This document shows, piece after piece, positions 1 through 8,950 of a stretch of 64,000 bases of DNA. Position 1 is the first letter of the stretch; every line of letters begins with the position of its first letter. The position numbers and the translations under genes were made by a program. Under the pieces are notes generated by a model, which was given only the letters and a program-made list of their open reading frames with translations, did no database searches and had not been told where the DNA came from. The DNA is from Mycolicibacterium duvalii (GTDB taxonomy: Bacteria > Actinomycetota > Actinomycetes > Mycobacteriales > Mycobacteriaceae): the NCBI RefSeq assembly GCF_010726645.1, contig NZ_AP022563.1, forward strand, positions 3,162,001 to 3,226,000. Reading direction: 5' to 3'.

Positions 1-144
1 GCGAGCCCACGCCGGTCGACGCGCACGGCACGTAAGCAGCTATTCGTATTGGGCTGTCGTTGTGCGAAATGCACCGAGATCCACGACGAGCGCAATCGCG
101 AGCAGCGTTATCGTCAGCGGAACGCGCGATCACCGACATAGCAC
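1..144 (+). CDS. C-terminal fragment of a small Cys-containing protein, cut by the window edge
   Basis: Frame 1 is open from the first base to a TAG at 142-144 (47 codons). The tail contains GCRCAKC followed by a basic, Arg/Gln-rich helix. This resembles small actinobacterial proteins that carry a GCRCxxC motif before a charged helix, but that comparison is from memory. The start lies outside the window, so the length and function are unknown. It may be part of a mobile region, given the transposase remnant that follows. Confidence 0.35.
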
Positions 145-236
145 GACGGTCGAGTGACCCTCGCGCGCTTTGCCAACGCCGCCGCTGACCGGAAGCGCCA
201 TTGGACCGCAGTCCTCGTCAGGGTGCGTGAAACTCG

Positions 237-1070
237 GTTTCGTTCAGAGTTTCCGCGACGTCAGGGGACCACCGGCACATTAGACCGCAACACCAAAGCG
301 CTACGCAGCGCGTTGCGGGAGTATTACCCCGCGGCGTTGGAGGCCTTCGAATCCCTGTCTGACCGCGACGCCCTCGCCGTCTTGGGTCGCGCTCCCACCC
401 CGGCAGAGGCCGCACGACTGAGCGTCGCGAAGATCCGGTCGGCACTCAAAGCCGCTGGACGGCAACGCAATCTCGACACGCGGGCACTGGAGATCCAGAC
501 GGCGTTGCGTAGCGAGCAGCTCGTCGCCCCGCCTGTGGTCACTGCCGCGTTTGGGGCGACCACTCGCGCCGCGGTCGCGATCATCGCCAAATTGAATCGC
601 CAGATCGCCGACCTCGAAGCCGAGCTGGCGACACATTTGAGGCACACCCGGACGCCGATATCTACCGCTCCCTACCAGGACTTGGTGTCATTTTCGGCGC
701 CCGGGTGCTCGGTGAGTTCGGGGATGACCCCAACCGCTACACCACCGCCAAGGCTCGCAAGAATTACGCAGGAACCTCACCATTGACCGTCGCGTCGGGC
801 AAAAAACGCGCTGTGGCCCGTCACGTCCGCAACCGGCGTCTCTATGACGCGATCGACCAGTGGGCCTTCTGCTCCCTGACCACCAGCCTCGGCGCCCGCG
901 CCTTCTACGATCAGCACCGCGCCGCCGGCGACCTGCACCACCAAGCCCTCCGCGCCCTGGGCAACCGACTCGTCGGAATCCCGCACGGCTGCCTACGCCA
1001 CCACACCACCTACGACGAACACACAGCCTGGGCACACCGCCACACCACCAAGCGACAACCAAGCGGCTTA
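237..1070 (+). pseudogene. IS110-family transposase remnant (N-terminus missing, frameshifted)
   Basis: The frame beginning upstream of 300 encodes the IS110-type middle region (LRSALREYYPAALEAF at about 302-350, then a coiled segment ending IADLEAELATH). Near 636-640 the frame is lost. One base out of frame it continues as FEAHPDADIYRSLPGLG and GARVLGEFGDDPNRY, then KARKNYAGTSPLTVASGKK, the transposase_20-type domain, ending around 1045-1070. The N-terminal DEDD catalytic part is not recognisable before 237. The element is therefore a dead remnant. No terminal repeats were identified, as expected for this family. Confidence 0.8.
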
Positions 1071-1122
1071 ACAACGTACGGCCCTGGGATGTCTAACCTC
1101 TCAGGTCGGTACACCTAAGACA

Positions 1123-1593
1123 GTGGATCTGGTGACTGAAGCACTGGCGCGGGCTGACCAGCCGCTATTGCACTTGGGCGATGGCCCGCTTCGCCAATGG
1201 CTGCACAGCGAACTCAGTCGCGCAGCCGAGCAGATCGCCCAACCGGTTTCGTCCCAGTTCATCGCAATGATGGTGGGAACCGCCGATCAAACCCACGCCG
1301 CGCGAGTCTTGCGTGAGAACTTGAACCGCCGAACCCGCATAGTCGTCGACCACATGCTCGACCAAGCGATCGCCAACGGCGAGCTCAGCAGCCGACCTGA
1401 CACTGACGAACTGGTCGCGACTGTGCTCGGCGCCATACTCCGCATCACTATCCAGCAAAAGTATGCCGATTCGGGCTACCTCGCCAGGCTTGTCGACGGC
1501 GCGTTCGCCGAACATTGGAGCCGACCGCCCCCACACCATGTTCCTCGAGACACCCAACACCCCCATGATCGCCTTTCCGCGACCCCCCGTTAG
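1123..1593 (+). pseudogene. TetR/AcrR regulator, C-terminal fragment
   Basis: The open frame starts with a GTG shortly after the IS110 remnant and encodes about 156 residues. The sequence AARVLRENLNRRTRIVVDHM, then AIANGELSSRPDTDELVATVLGAI, is the ligand-binding C-terminal part of TetR proteins. No helix-turn-helix domain precedes it, so DNA binding is lost. The likely explanation is that the upstream insertion or deletion removed the 5' half. The last 25 or so residues are Pro/His rich and may be read-through of a shifted frame. It would have controlled the following SDR or a lost neighbour; that is inference. Confidence 0.6.
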
Positions 1594-1779
1594 GCCGGGC
1601 GGGATCATGCTTGGACGCGGCATGGGCGAATGCAGCCGCGCTGCCGCCACCACCACCTCGGCCCAGGCCAGCGTAGGACCCGTACAATCCGCAAATGCAA
1701 CAACTGTTTATCGATTTTGCACGCTCCTGAACCCGAACGCGGTGGAGAGCATCATCGCTGTAGTCGTCAGAAGGACCAC

Positions 1780-2627
1780 ATGTCGTTTTCTGGAAAGACC
1801 ATGTTCATCTCCGGCGCTAGTCGGGGCATCGGTCTGGCGATCGCCAAGAAGATCGCAGCCGACGGAGCCAACGTCGCCCTGGTCGCCAAGACCGCCGAGC
1901 CGCACCCGAAGCTAGAGGGCACCGTCTATACCGCCGCCAAGGAGATCGAGGCCGCAGGCGGGCAGGCGCTCCCGATCGTCGGCGACATCCGCGACGGCGA
2001 ATCCGTCGCGGAGGCCGTGGTCAAGGCTGCCGACCAATTCGGCGCCATCGACATCTGCGTGAACAACGCTTCGGCGATCAATCTTGGCTCCATCGAAGAC
2101 GTGCCGTTGAAGCGATTCGACCTGATGAACGGCATTCAGGTCCGCGGTACCTACGCCGTGTCGCAGGCCTGCATCCGCATATGAAGGGCCGCGACAACCC
2201 CCACATCCTCACGCTGTCACCGCCGATCCGCCTGGAACCCGAATGGCTCAAGCCGACGGCCTACATGATGGCCAAGTTCGGGATGACGTTGTGCGCGTTG
2301 GGTATCGCCGAGGAACTTCGCGATGACGGGATCGCGTCGAACACGCTCTGGCCCCGCACCTTGGTGGCAACCGCGGCGGTGCAGAACCTGCTTGGCGGCG
2401 ACGAGGCGATGGCGCGGGCTCGCAAGCCCGAGGTCTACGCGGATGCGGCCTACGCCGTGCTCGCCCAGCCGGCCAAGAGCTACACAGGCCGCAGCTTGCT
2501 GTGCGAGGACGTGTTACTCGAGGCCGGTGTCACCGACTTGTCTGTGTACGACTGCGTACCGGGCAGCGACTTGGGTCTCGACTTGTGGGTCGACTCACCA
2601 AATCCGCCCGGTTACACATCGCACTGA
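1780..2627 (+). pseudogene. Short-chain dehydrogenase/reductase (HSDL2-like) split by a one-base frameshift
   Basis: ATG at 1780 follows AGAAGGA (1770-1776). The first frame carries the Rossmann motif SGASRGIG and the NNAS motif, and ends at 2184 just after SQACI. A second frame starting at 2181 continues with MKGRDNPHILTLSPP, the YMMAK catalytic Tyr-x3-Lys, and a long C-terminus to 2627. Adding one base in the run near 2172 would give SQACIPHMKGRDN, so a single deletion separates the halves. Together they would make a protein of about 280 residues, normal for this SDR group. Either a recent pseudogene or a sequencing indel. Confidence 0.8.
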
Positions 2628-2883
2628 AGGGGCAACCGGCCCCCGACGAACACGCTCTGCGGGGTGGCGTCCTCCAGATCAGTTGACCACGTGGGTGCGA
2701 CTCTCCTCGTAGAGTAGGTTGCCTGAATCGGGGATGTCGGCGCGGTCCAGCTTCGCGGCGGCCCGCGAGAGGGCCGCATCTGTTTCTCACGCCGCGCGAA
2801 GTTCTCCGCGCTGGAGCGGCAGGTCCTGCGCTTCCGCCGTGAGGTACAGCAGCAAGCCCTCCGCCGACGAGGCGGTCGGCAAC

Positions 2884-2887
2884 ACAG
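2884..2887. repeat. Left target-site duplication ACAG of the IS3 element
   Basis: ACAG abuts the left terminal TGAGG. The same four bases follow the right terminus at 4202-4205. Removing one copy together with the element restores the interrupted methyltransferase frame. Confidence 0.75.
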
Positions 2888-4201
2888 TGAGGGGGACCCG
2901 TTTGGTGGTCCAGTTGATCTGTCCCCGCCGTTTCGAGCCGTGGTTATGCGAGTTGAGGGATCGAATGGGTGGACGTCCAGAGCGTTTCGAACTCTGTGGG
3001 GCTGATGTTACCGAGGTAGCTGTGGCGGCGTTCGACGTTGTAGAAGTTGTCGATGTAATCGGCCATGGCGGCGGCCAACTCGATGGTGGTGGCCCATTTG
3101 CGGGTGTTGAGCAACTCGACTTGCATCCGCGCCCAGAACGACTCCATCGCGGCGTTATCGAAGCAGTCGCCGACGGTCCCGAACGAGCCCAGCAGGCCCC
3201 ATCGGCGCATATCTCCCCGAAGCTCCAAGACGTGAACTGCGTGCCGTGATCGGCGTGCAGAATCGTTGACCCACTGCGGGTTATTTGCCGACGGCCATGT
3301 TCACCGCGTTGTTGACCAGGGCGGTGTCGGCGGTGGTCGAGAAGGTGCGAGCCACGATCATGCGCGAGAAGCAGTCCAGGATCGCACAGCAGTACACCTT
3401 GCCATCACGTGCTGGGTGTTCGGAGATGTCGGTGCACCACAGTTGGTTGGGCATCGTGGCGGTGAAGCGCCGGTTCACCAGGTCAGCGGGGGTGTCGATG
3501 CCGCTCAGGTTGGGTTTTCGCCGCCCTGGGCGCGGCAGCCCGTACAGCCCGTACTCGGCCATGATCTTGTTGACCAGTTTGTGGTTGACGTTCGTCTCGT
3601 AGTCGGCCAGTAGCGCGGCGCGGACCCGTCGGCGTCCGTAGGTGCCGCGAGAACGTTGGTGGATCTCGGTGATCGTGTCGGCCACGATCAGCCGGCGCAC
3701 CTCGCGGTCCGGAACAGGGCGTGTCGGTGATACTGCAACAGCGAACGCCCTAATCTCGTTATCCGGCAGGCGGATCGGGCTGAATGTCCTCGCCCGATCA
3801 GCCCTTCAGCGATCGCGCGTCGGCGTTTTGGCGGCACCACCGCCTGCTCGTCGAACAACGCGCAGGCATCGCGGGTCAAGGCCAGCTCGGCCTCGATCTG
3901 TGCAATGCGATTGTGCGCGGAACAGGCCCGTCGGCCTCCACGCTCGGGGTGCCCTCGATGACTCCGGCATCAATGAAAGCCTGACGTTTCCACGGAACAG
4001 GGCCCGGCAGATCCCGGTCTCGGCAGCCAAAGCGGCCACCGGTTCACCCGTTCGCAGCCGCGCAGCGATTTGCCGGCGCACCGAAGACGAATACTGACGG
4101 GGCATGTGACCTCCCGGTGATCACTCTGCCCTCGACTCGCACAACAGTGGACCAACAACACGGGTACAGATCTACTGGACCACTACAGGGGGCCCACCTC
4201 A
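2888..4201 (-). mobile_element. IS3-family insertion sequence, about 1.31 kb, with inverted ends and 4-bp target duplication
   Basis: The left end (2888-2913) and the reverse complement of the right end (4175-4201) both begin TGAGG and share GTGGTCCAG about 17 bases in, followed by a matching GATCTGT-CCCG block. The element is flanked by ACAG on both sides (2884-2887 and 4202-4205). It carries an IS3-type transposase on the minus strand, now frameshifted. It sits inside a methyltransferase gene and its excision would restore that frame. The transposase is broken, so movement would need help from another copy. Confidence 0.85.
2944..4105 (-). pseudogene. IS3-family transposase (OrfA plus DDE OrfB), several frameshifts
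   Basis: OrfA begins at 4105 (MPRQYSSSVRRQIAARL, helix-turn-helix with EPVAALAAETGI). Its frame is lost near 4000. OrfB pieces follow in different frames: TRDACALFDEQAVVPPKRRR at 3879-3688, then the integrase core at 3700-3281 with WCTDISEHP (first Asp). After a break at 3285 comes HADHGTQFTSWSFGE (second Asp), then GDCFDNAAMESFWARMQVE (Glu) and NVERRHSYLGNISPTEFE to 2944. All three DDE residues survive, but at least three frame changes and a stop prevent one product. A single programmed shift would be normal in IS3; this many is decay or sequence error. Confidence 0.85.
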
Positions 4202-4205
4202 ACAG
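4202..4205. repeat. Right target-site duplication ACAG of the IS3 element
   Basis: ACAG directly follows the right terminal inverted repeat and matches 2884-2887. A 4-bp duplication is within the 3-5 bp usual for IS3-family elements. Confidence 0.75.
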
Positions 4206-4484
4206 GGCCGAATCCGGCGTCGCGTAGAGCGGGCCGCCAGTCGCGGCGCAGGTCCACCGGCACGCCGACAGGTGTCGTTGGCACGGTGACACCGCGCGAC
4301 TCCAACGTCACGACCTTGAGGTCGAGACCTTGGGATAGCCCAATATATGCGCTGACTAGCCCTGGCGTCGGAAAAGTGCATGCCGATTCGGCTGGGCGCC
4401 AGGGTCCGGCAACTCGTCGCCACTTGATCAAAGCGATAAATGGTTTACGGTTTAGCCACCACGTTTGGGAGGGGTTGAGGCGGA

Positions 4485-5306
4485 GTGCGAATCATCGTCA
4501 CAGGCGGGAATAGTGGCGTCGGCCTGGCGACCGCGACCGCGATGGCCACGGCGGGCCATGAAGTGGTGATCGCCTGCCGGTCCCTGAAGAAGGGGCACGA
4601 GGCCGCGGCGGCGATGTCGGGGGACGTCGAGGTACGCGAACTTGATCTCGCCGATCTCACCAGCGTGCGCAAGTTCGCCGACACCGTCGACGCGGTCGAC
4701 GTGCTGGTCAACAATGCGGGTGTGCTGGGCCTCCCCCTGACGCGCACGGCCGATGGGTTCGAGGCGCACATGGGCACCAATCACCTCGGACACTTCGCGC
4801 TGACCTGCCTGCTCGGCGACCGGATCCGCGACCGGGTGGTCTCGGTCTCCAGCACCAACTACACCACAGCGCAGATTCATTTTGACGATTTGAACTGGGA
4901 GCGCCGACGCTACAACCCCTGGGCGGCCTACGGCGAGTCCAAGCTGGCGAACCTCCTGTTCGTGCGCGAGTTGGTCGCCCGCGGCAAGACGGCGTACGCA
5001 TCGGACCCCGGGATGACCAACACCGCGATCACCCGCGACGGTTCAGGCATGCTGCAGTGGGCGGGCCGGGTGATTTCACCGTATATCGCGCAGAGCCCGC
5101 CTGACGGCGCGCGCTCGACGATCCAGGCCATCTCCACCACGCTGCCGAACGGCACCTACTTCGCGCCGCGCGGCTTGATGCATCAGTGGGGCAGGCCGAA
5201 GCCGACCACGCTCAAGGCCAAGGCAGTCGACCCGGACAGCGCGCGACGGCTGTGGGAGTGCTCCGCGAAGCTGACCGGGTGCGAATGGCAGGATGGCGCG
5301 CCATGA
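4485..5306 (+). CDS. Short-chain dehydrogenase/reductase (retinol dehydrogenase-like)
   Basis: Cytoplasmic NAD(P)-dependent oxidoreductase of about 273 residues. The GTG at 4485 is chosen because the glycine motif TGGNSGVG begins at residue 6, normal for an SDR, and a purine-rich GAGGCGGA lies just upstream. NNAG is present near residue 76 and YGESK gives the catalytic Tyr-x3-Lys; an LSSTN-like strand (SVSSTN) gives the Ser. The long insert after the Ser is typical of retinol dehydrogenase or light-dependent protochlorophyllide-type SDRs. The substrate is unknown. It overlaps the next remnant by 4 bases, so it was probably the first gene of an operon with the OB-fold protein at 5643. Confidence 0.85.
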   Translation: MRIIVTGGNSGVGLATATAMATAGHEVVIACRSLKKGHEAAAAMSGDVEVRELDLADLTSVRKFADTVDAVDVLVNNAGVLGLPLTRTADGFEAHMGTNHLGHFALTCLLGDRIRDRVVSVSSTNYTTAQIHFDDLNWERRRYNPWAAYGESKLANLLFVRELVARGKTAYASDPGMTNTAITRDGSGMLQWAGRVISPYIAQSPPDGARSTIQAISTTLPNGTYFAPRGLMHQWGRPKPTTLKAKAVDPDSARRLWECSAKLTGCEWQDGAP

Positions 5307-5642
5307 TCCTCGAGCGGCTACTGTCGAACTCCGAAGCGCGAGAGCTGGTTCAGCTTGCGGCTGATGTCGTCGACAAGGTGCTCGACCCGATCGTCGAGCA
5401 CGATCGAACGACATTCGGCCGCAGGATCATCGACCATCAGGGTTTGTCGTCTCTGCCGGCCCACATTGCAGCCGCTGGCGACTCCACCCGCGCCACCTAC
5501 CTCGATGTGGCACGCCGGCTACATCTGCAACTACCGCGTCGAGCGCTACATACGCGAGGCCAAGTTCACTCAGATCTTCAAGGCACCAACCAGATCAGCG
5601 CCTGGTCATCGGCCGGTCGCTCACCTGCGCAGGAGGCACGAC
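5303..5642 (+). pseudogene. Acyl-CoA dehydrogenase remnant with internal deletion
   Basis: ATG at 5303 overlaps the end of the SDR. The first 40 residues (LVQLAADVVDKVLDPIVEHD) match the N-terminal helix of acyl-CoA dehydrogenases. About 120 bases later, in another frame, comes YRVERYIREAKFTQIF, and one frame over GTNQIS, which is the C-terminal block of the same family. Roughly 900-1000 bases of the central FAD and substrate domain are missing. The product cannot fold or work. The ends sit where an intact gene would, next to the OB-fold gene. Confidence 0.75.
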
Positions 5643-6107
5643 ATGACAACCGACACGTATTATCAACGGCCACAACTGAGGTTAGCGCCTAGCCCTACCG
5701 CTGAATCGCGCGCGTTCTGGACCGGCGGCCAGCGCGGCGAGCTGCTGATCAACCGGTGCCACGCTTGCGGGCGCTTTTTCCATCCGCCGGGTCCGACGTG
5801 TTGGCGCTGTCGCAGCACGGATGTCGCCCCGGAGCCAGTGTCGGGCGATGCGACCGTTGCGGCCTTTACGGTGAACCGGCAGATCTGGATCCCCGGATAC
5901 GAGCCACCCTATGTCGTCGCGATCGTCGAGCTGGACGACGAGCCCGACGTACGGCTGATCACCAACATCGTGGGCGTGGCCATCGACGATGTCAGGGTCG
6001 GGATGGCGGTGGAGGTCTTCTTCGAGGATTGGACGGCGCTGTCGGGAGAGGAGGACAGCCGGGTTTGGATTCCGTTGTTCCGCCCCATTCAATCGGGTTC
6101 CGCCTGA
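5643..6107 (+). CDS. Zn-ribbon/OB-fold (DUF35) protein
   Basis: A 154-residue protein with ATG at 5643 preceded by AGGAGG at 5630-5635. The rubredoxin-like ribbon is CHAC then CWRC (about residues 38-58), followed by an OB-fold ending in a hydrophobic strand. In steroid side-chain degradation such proteins partner Ltp-type thiolase homologues to form retro-aldolases or bind acyl-CoA. Here the nearest Ltp is over 30 kb away, so its partner is unclear. It follows the broken acyl-CoA dehydrogenase and converges with the next gene, overlapping it by 19 bases. Confidence 0.85.
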   Translation: MTTDTYYQRPQLRLAPSPTAESRAFWTGGQRGELLINRCHACGRFFHPPGPTCWRCRSTDVAPEPVSGDATVAAFTVNRQIWIPGYEPPYVVAIVELDDEPDVRLITNIVGVAIDDVRVGMAVEVFFEDWTALSGEEDSRVWIPLFRPIQSGSA

Positions 6108-6484
6108 GCGCTTCTCGAGCGGCGGCGGTCTGTTGCGAAGGAGAAAGTCGCGACACGAGCAACCGTCAGGGCGACCACCGGGCGCTGCCCCGCAACGCGC
6201 ACGGCCGGCCCCTGGGCAATCACCCCCCGGATAGCTTCGTAGGTTTCGAAAGAGTCGGCGACCACGCATGCGGACAGCTCGTCGTCGAACGCGGACGCCA
6301 GCTCCGCGTCTGCGACTTCGGCAGTCACGATGTCCCCATCCTTGTTCAGGATCCGCGCAGGCATCGCGAGCAGCCGGCCGTCATCGTCGCTCACGCAGAT
6401 CGCACCCGACGGTTGGGCGGCGAGAAACGCGACGAGCTCGGCCTCCGACATGCTGCCCGGGCCACCGCGCCTTTCCTCAACCAT
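6089..6484 (-). CDS. FMN-binding split-barrel (pyridoxamine-phosphate-oxidase-like) protein, downstream copy
   Basis: About 131 residues from ATG at 6484, which overlaps the stop of the upstream gene by 8 bases, so translation is likely coupled. The sequence has the split-barrel pattern (LVAFLAAQPSGAICVSDDDG, then MPARILNKDGDIVTAEVADA). This family includes F420- or FMN-dependent reductases and flavin-binding proteins; the exact role is not visible. The C-terminal 20 residues are Arg/Ser rich and overlap the convergent OB-fold gene. An in-frame ORF extends further upstream but only as a shadow of the partner gene. Confidence 0.65.
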   Translation of the reverse strand: MVEERRGGPGSMSEAELVAFLAAQPSGAICVSDDDGRLLAMPARILNKDGDIVTAEVADAELASAFDDELSACVVADSFETYEAIRGVIAQGPAVRVAGQRPVVALTVARVATFSFATDRRRSRSAQAEPD

Positions 6485-6893
6485 GGGCACAGGCCTCCTC
6501 GACATCGAGCCGAATGAAACTTCGCTTGCCACTGAGCAATCGATCGCGAACCTTCGCGGCCACCGAGTCTGGCACCCGAACTTCAGGTGAACTGCGCGCC
6601 AGTATTCTCGCGATCTCTGTGGGGCACGGTCGGTAGATCTCGACGCGCCCCCGTACCGATGCCCAAGACGCTCCGTCCTCACTCTTCACCACGCATGCTG
6701 CCTCCGGGTCGGCGCGCAGATGGCCGACCTTCGCGCTTTTGGTGTACGTGGCGAAGTACAGCCCGCCAGACTCGTAGGTGAGGGTACGCATCGCATAGCC
6801 GATGGGATGTCCGGCGGCGTCGCGACAGAACAGGAACGCCCGGTGATTGCGCCTCAGGAAGTTCGTGAGCGCCAGTTCGTCGAAACTCGTCAC
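6477..6893 (-). CDS. FMN/F420-binding split-barrel oxidoreductase-like protein, upstream copy
   Basis: About 138 residues. The GTG at 6893 is chosen because it begins the conserved VTSFDELALTNFL segment; earlier codons in the frame run through the palindromic operator at 6919-6934. LYFATYTKSAKVGHLRADP is typical of pyridoxamine phosphate oxidase-like split barrels that bind FMN or F420. It is the first gene of a two-gene unit with its paralogue at 6089-6484 and is divergent from the phosphotransferase at 6965. The shared operator lies between them. Confidence 0.7.
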   Translation of the reverse strand: MTSFDELALTNFLRRNHRAFLFCRDAAGHPIGYAMRTLTYESGGLYFATYTKSAKVGHLRADPEAACVVKSEDGASWASVRGRVEIYRPCPTEIARILARSSPEVRVPDSVAAKVRDRLLSGKRSFIRLDVEEACAHG

Positions 6894-6918
6894 TCGATCA
6901 TGTTCGTCGCTGCTAATA

Positions 6919-6934
6919 TGACAGTCAACTGTCA
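6919..6934. promoter_or_regulatory. Family I operator TGACAGTCAACTGTCA
   Basis: Perfect 16-bp palindrome in the divergent promoter between the split-barrel pair (start 6893) and the phosphotransferase (start 6965). A TATTAG-like -10 follows it on the minus strand. The same motif recurs at six other sites in this window. Confidence 0.75.
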
Positions 6935-6964
6935 CACATTCTTGACACCGATGGAGTCTCGACC

Positions 6965-8086
6965 ATGTCAACTATCCTTCCGGTCACGCTGCGCTCGGCG
7001 GCCGACCTCACGCCGGACATTCTCACCACGCTGCTGCGTCGGCACGATCCGACGGTCACCGTAACGGCCGCGGCGTTGAGCCGGACCTGGCAGGGCACTA
7101 CGTCCCATCTGCATCTGGACGTCGACTACGCCGCCGCGGACACGTCGCTTCCCCGCCATCTCTTCGTGAAAACGCAACTCGGCACCGTGCACGACCTGCC
7201 CGAGGCGGTGGACATCTCGTTATCGGAGGGCGGTGGCGGCACGGTACTGCTTGACGATGAAACAACGTTCTACCGCGACCTTCGGGCTGATCTGGAGGTC
7301 GAGACCATGACGACGTACTTCGCTGAGCACCTCGACGGCCCTTCGCAATTCATCATCGTCGCCGAGGACATCACGCTGCGCGGCGCGCAGGTGCCGGACG
7401 CGGTCGCTGGGCTGTCCGTCGAGCAGGTCGATGAGCTACTCGCGACGTTGGGCCGGGTCCATGCGCCGTTCTGGGACAGCCCGCGTCTGCGCGATGACGG
7501 CGACCTGTCCTGGTTGAACCATCCCATCACCGGCAAGTTCGCAAAGTTCCTGCGCGAAAACGGGTTCGCCATCATTCGGATGTTCCTCGAACTGCCCTAC
7601 AAGAAGGCGTTGCTGGACGCCACCGGTGAGGACGCGGACTCGATGGAGGCTGCGTTCTGGAAGCTGCAGGAGACCGTAGCAGGCTCAGACGGGAGTCCGA
7701 TCACACTGCTGCACGGCGACCCACACCCACGCAACACCTACGCACTGCCTGACGGCCGCATGGGTGTCCTCGACTGGCAACTTGTGCGGCGTGGGTCGTG
7801 GGCACACGATGTCGGCTACGCCTTGATCGGCGCGCTGCCATCGGACCTTCGGCGCAGCCATGAGCGGGAACTGCTCGACAACTACCGCGGCCGGCTACGC
7901 GACGCGGGCGTAGCGGTGCCTGACCGCGAGCAGATGTGGACCGCCTATCGGCGCAGCCCGGCATGGGGCTTCTGCATGTGGGCGATCACACCCGACCAGA
8001 TGTACTCCGTCGAGATCGTCACGGCGGTGCTAGGTCGGTTCGCCGAGGCCTACTCGGACCTCGGAACCGGCGCGCTACTGCGCTGA
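6965..8086 (+). CDS. Aminoglycoside/ecdysteroid-kinase-type phosphotransferase
   Basis: A 373-residue cytoplasmic kinase-like protein. The Brenner motif LLHGDPHPRNTY and the DWQ (DFG-equivalent) metal site are both present, so an active ATP-dependent O-phosphotransferase is plausible. The family includes EcKinase/DUF1679-like enzymes and the kinase half of ACAD10/11, which phosphorylates hydroxyacyl-CoA. It starts 30 bases beyond the family I operator and probably belongs to the same regulon as the PEP-utilising protein at 10.4-12 kb. The substrate is unknown, perhaps a hydroxylated intermediate. Confidence 0.8.
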   Translation: MSTILPVTLRSAADLTPDILTTLLRRHDPTVTVTAAALSRTWQGTTSHLHLDVDYAAADTSLPRHLFVKTQLGTVHDLPEAVDISLSEGGGGTVLLDDETTFYRDLRADLEVETMTTYFAEHLDGPSQFIIVAEDITLRGAQVPDAVAGLSVEQVDELLATLGRVHAPFWDSPRLRDDGDLSWLNHPITGKFAKFLRENGFAIIRMFLELPYKKALLDATGEDADSMEAAFWKLQETVAGSDGSPITLLHGDPHPRNTYALPDGRMGVLDWQLVRRGSWAHDVGYALIGALPSDLRRSHERELLDNYRGRLRDAGVAVPDREQMWTAYRRSPAWGFCMWAITPDQMYSVEIVTAVLGRFAEAYSDLGTGALLR

Positions 8087-8340
8087 GGCCTTTGCGGCTG
8101 TCGCGCAGCTCAAGTCAGGACCGTGTGTTTCTTACTTGCCGCTGTCGCTGACGAGGAACTGAACCGCTCCGACACGTCGTCGGTTTCATTGATATGGACG
8201 GGCGGCGCGTTCATCATCGAGGTGTTGACCCCGGTCATTAAGCGAAGGTTGTTGACGGCCAAGCGCTGCGCCTAGGGCCGTACCGGACCCGTGACCCAAT
8301 CTTCACCCTACGGCTGGAAGGAGATCCTGGATCTCGCGAA
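8087..8340. other. Intergenic stretch between convergent genes, no gene seen
   Basis: About 250 bases between the ends of the phosphotransferase and the nitroreductase. No convincing ORF or strong hairpin was seen. Confidence 0.5.
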
Positions 8341-8949
8341 TTACCAGGCGTTGCCGAATTTCTCGCGGTAGGTCACCTCGAGGGCGGGTCGGCGCCGGGG
8401 CGGTGAGAGCTTCTTCAACGACTGGCCGACATACACCGCCGCCATGGGCAGCAGGGTGTCCGGTAGCGCCAGCAGCTCTCGAACGCGCTCGATGCCGAAC
8501 GTGGTCAGTCCGGTGGTCAGACAGGAACCGTATCCGAGGTCAGCCGCCGCCAGCAGCAGGTTCTGCACGGCGGGATAGATCGACGACGGGGCATAGATCT
8601 CGGCGACCCGTGCAGTGTCAGCGCAGACGACGATGACGACGGGCGCCGCAGCAAATCCGCCTCGCGCGAAACCGAATTCGAGGTCGTCGATGAGCACCTG
8701 GTCGTCCAGACTCTGCTTCACGAAGTCGCCACCGCCGGCATTCCACGTCTCGGTCCACCAGTCGGCGAGCAGTTTGCGACTCTCCTCGTCGCGGACAACG
8801 ACGAACGACCACGGCTGCGTGTTCTCGGCGCTCGGTGCGTGCACGGCGAGCTGCAGCATCTGCTCGATATCGGATTCATGCACCTTGCCGTTCGGATCGA
8901 ATCGCCTGCAGGCGCGCTGTGACAGTACCAGTGTACGGAATTCGCTCAT
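8341..8949 (-). CDS. Nitroreductase-family flavoprotein
   Basis: A 202-residue FMN-dependent oxidoreductase. The N-terminus SQRACRRFDPNGKV is the usual R-x-x-R-F flavin-phosphate motif, followed by HAPSAENTQPWSFVVV, and AAADLGYGSCLTTGL near residue 140 lines the flavin pocket. The start is one base after the stop of the upstream EthD-like gene. It is the last gene of the minus-strand run from 12019. Possible roles include reduction of an enone or nitro group in the pathway; not decidable here. Confidence 0.85.
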   Translation of the reverse strand: MSEFRTLVLSQRACRRFDPNGKVHESDIEQMLQLAVHAPSAENTQPWSFVVVRDEESRKLLADWWTETWNAGGGDFVKQSLDDQVLIDDLEFGFARGGFAAAPVVIVVCADTARVAEIYAPSSIYPAVQNLLLAAADLGYGSCLTTGLTTFGIERVRELLALPDTLLPMAAVYVGQSLKKLSPPRRRPALEVTYREKFGNAW

Positions 8950-8950
8950 C

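Larger units (their letters stand above)
2679..4431 (-). pseudogene. SAM-dependent methyltransferase remnant interrupted by an IS3-family element
   Basis: On the minus strand 4431-4206 encodes VVTLESRGVTVPTTPVGVPV followed by DLRRDWRPALRDAGFGP, typical of the mycobacterial SAM methyltransferases (TIGR00027-like). On the other side of the insertion, 2887-2790 encodes VLPTASSAEGLLLYLTAEAQD, the next conserved block, then a stop. A tail in another frame (LDRADIPDSGNLLYEES) reaches a TGA at 2679-2681. Removing the element plus one target copy joins the halves in frame as DAGFGPVLPTASSAEG. The first roughly 90 residues of the family are absent, so the gene was also decayed independently of the insertion. 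Confidence 0.8.
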
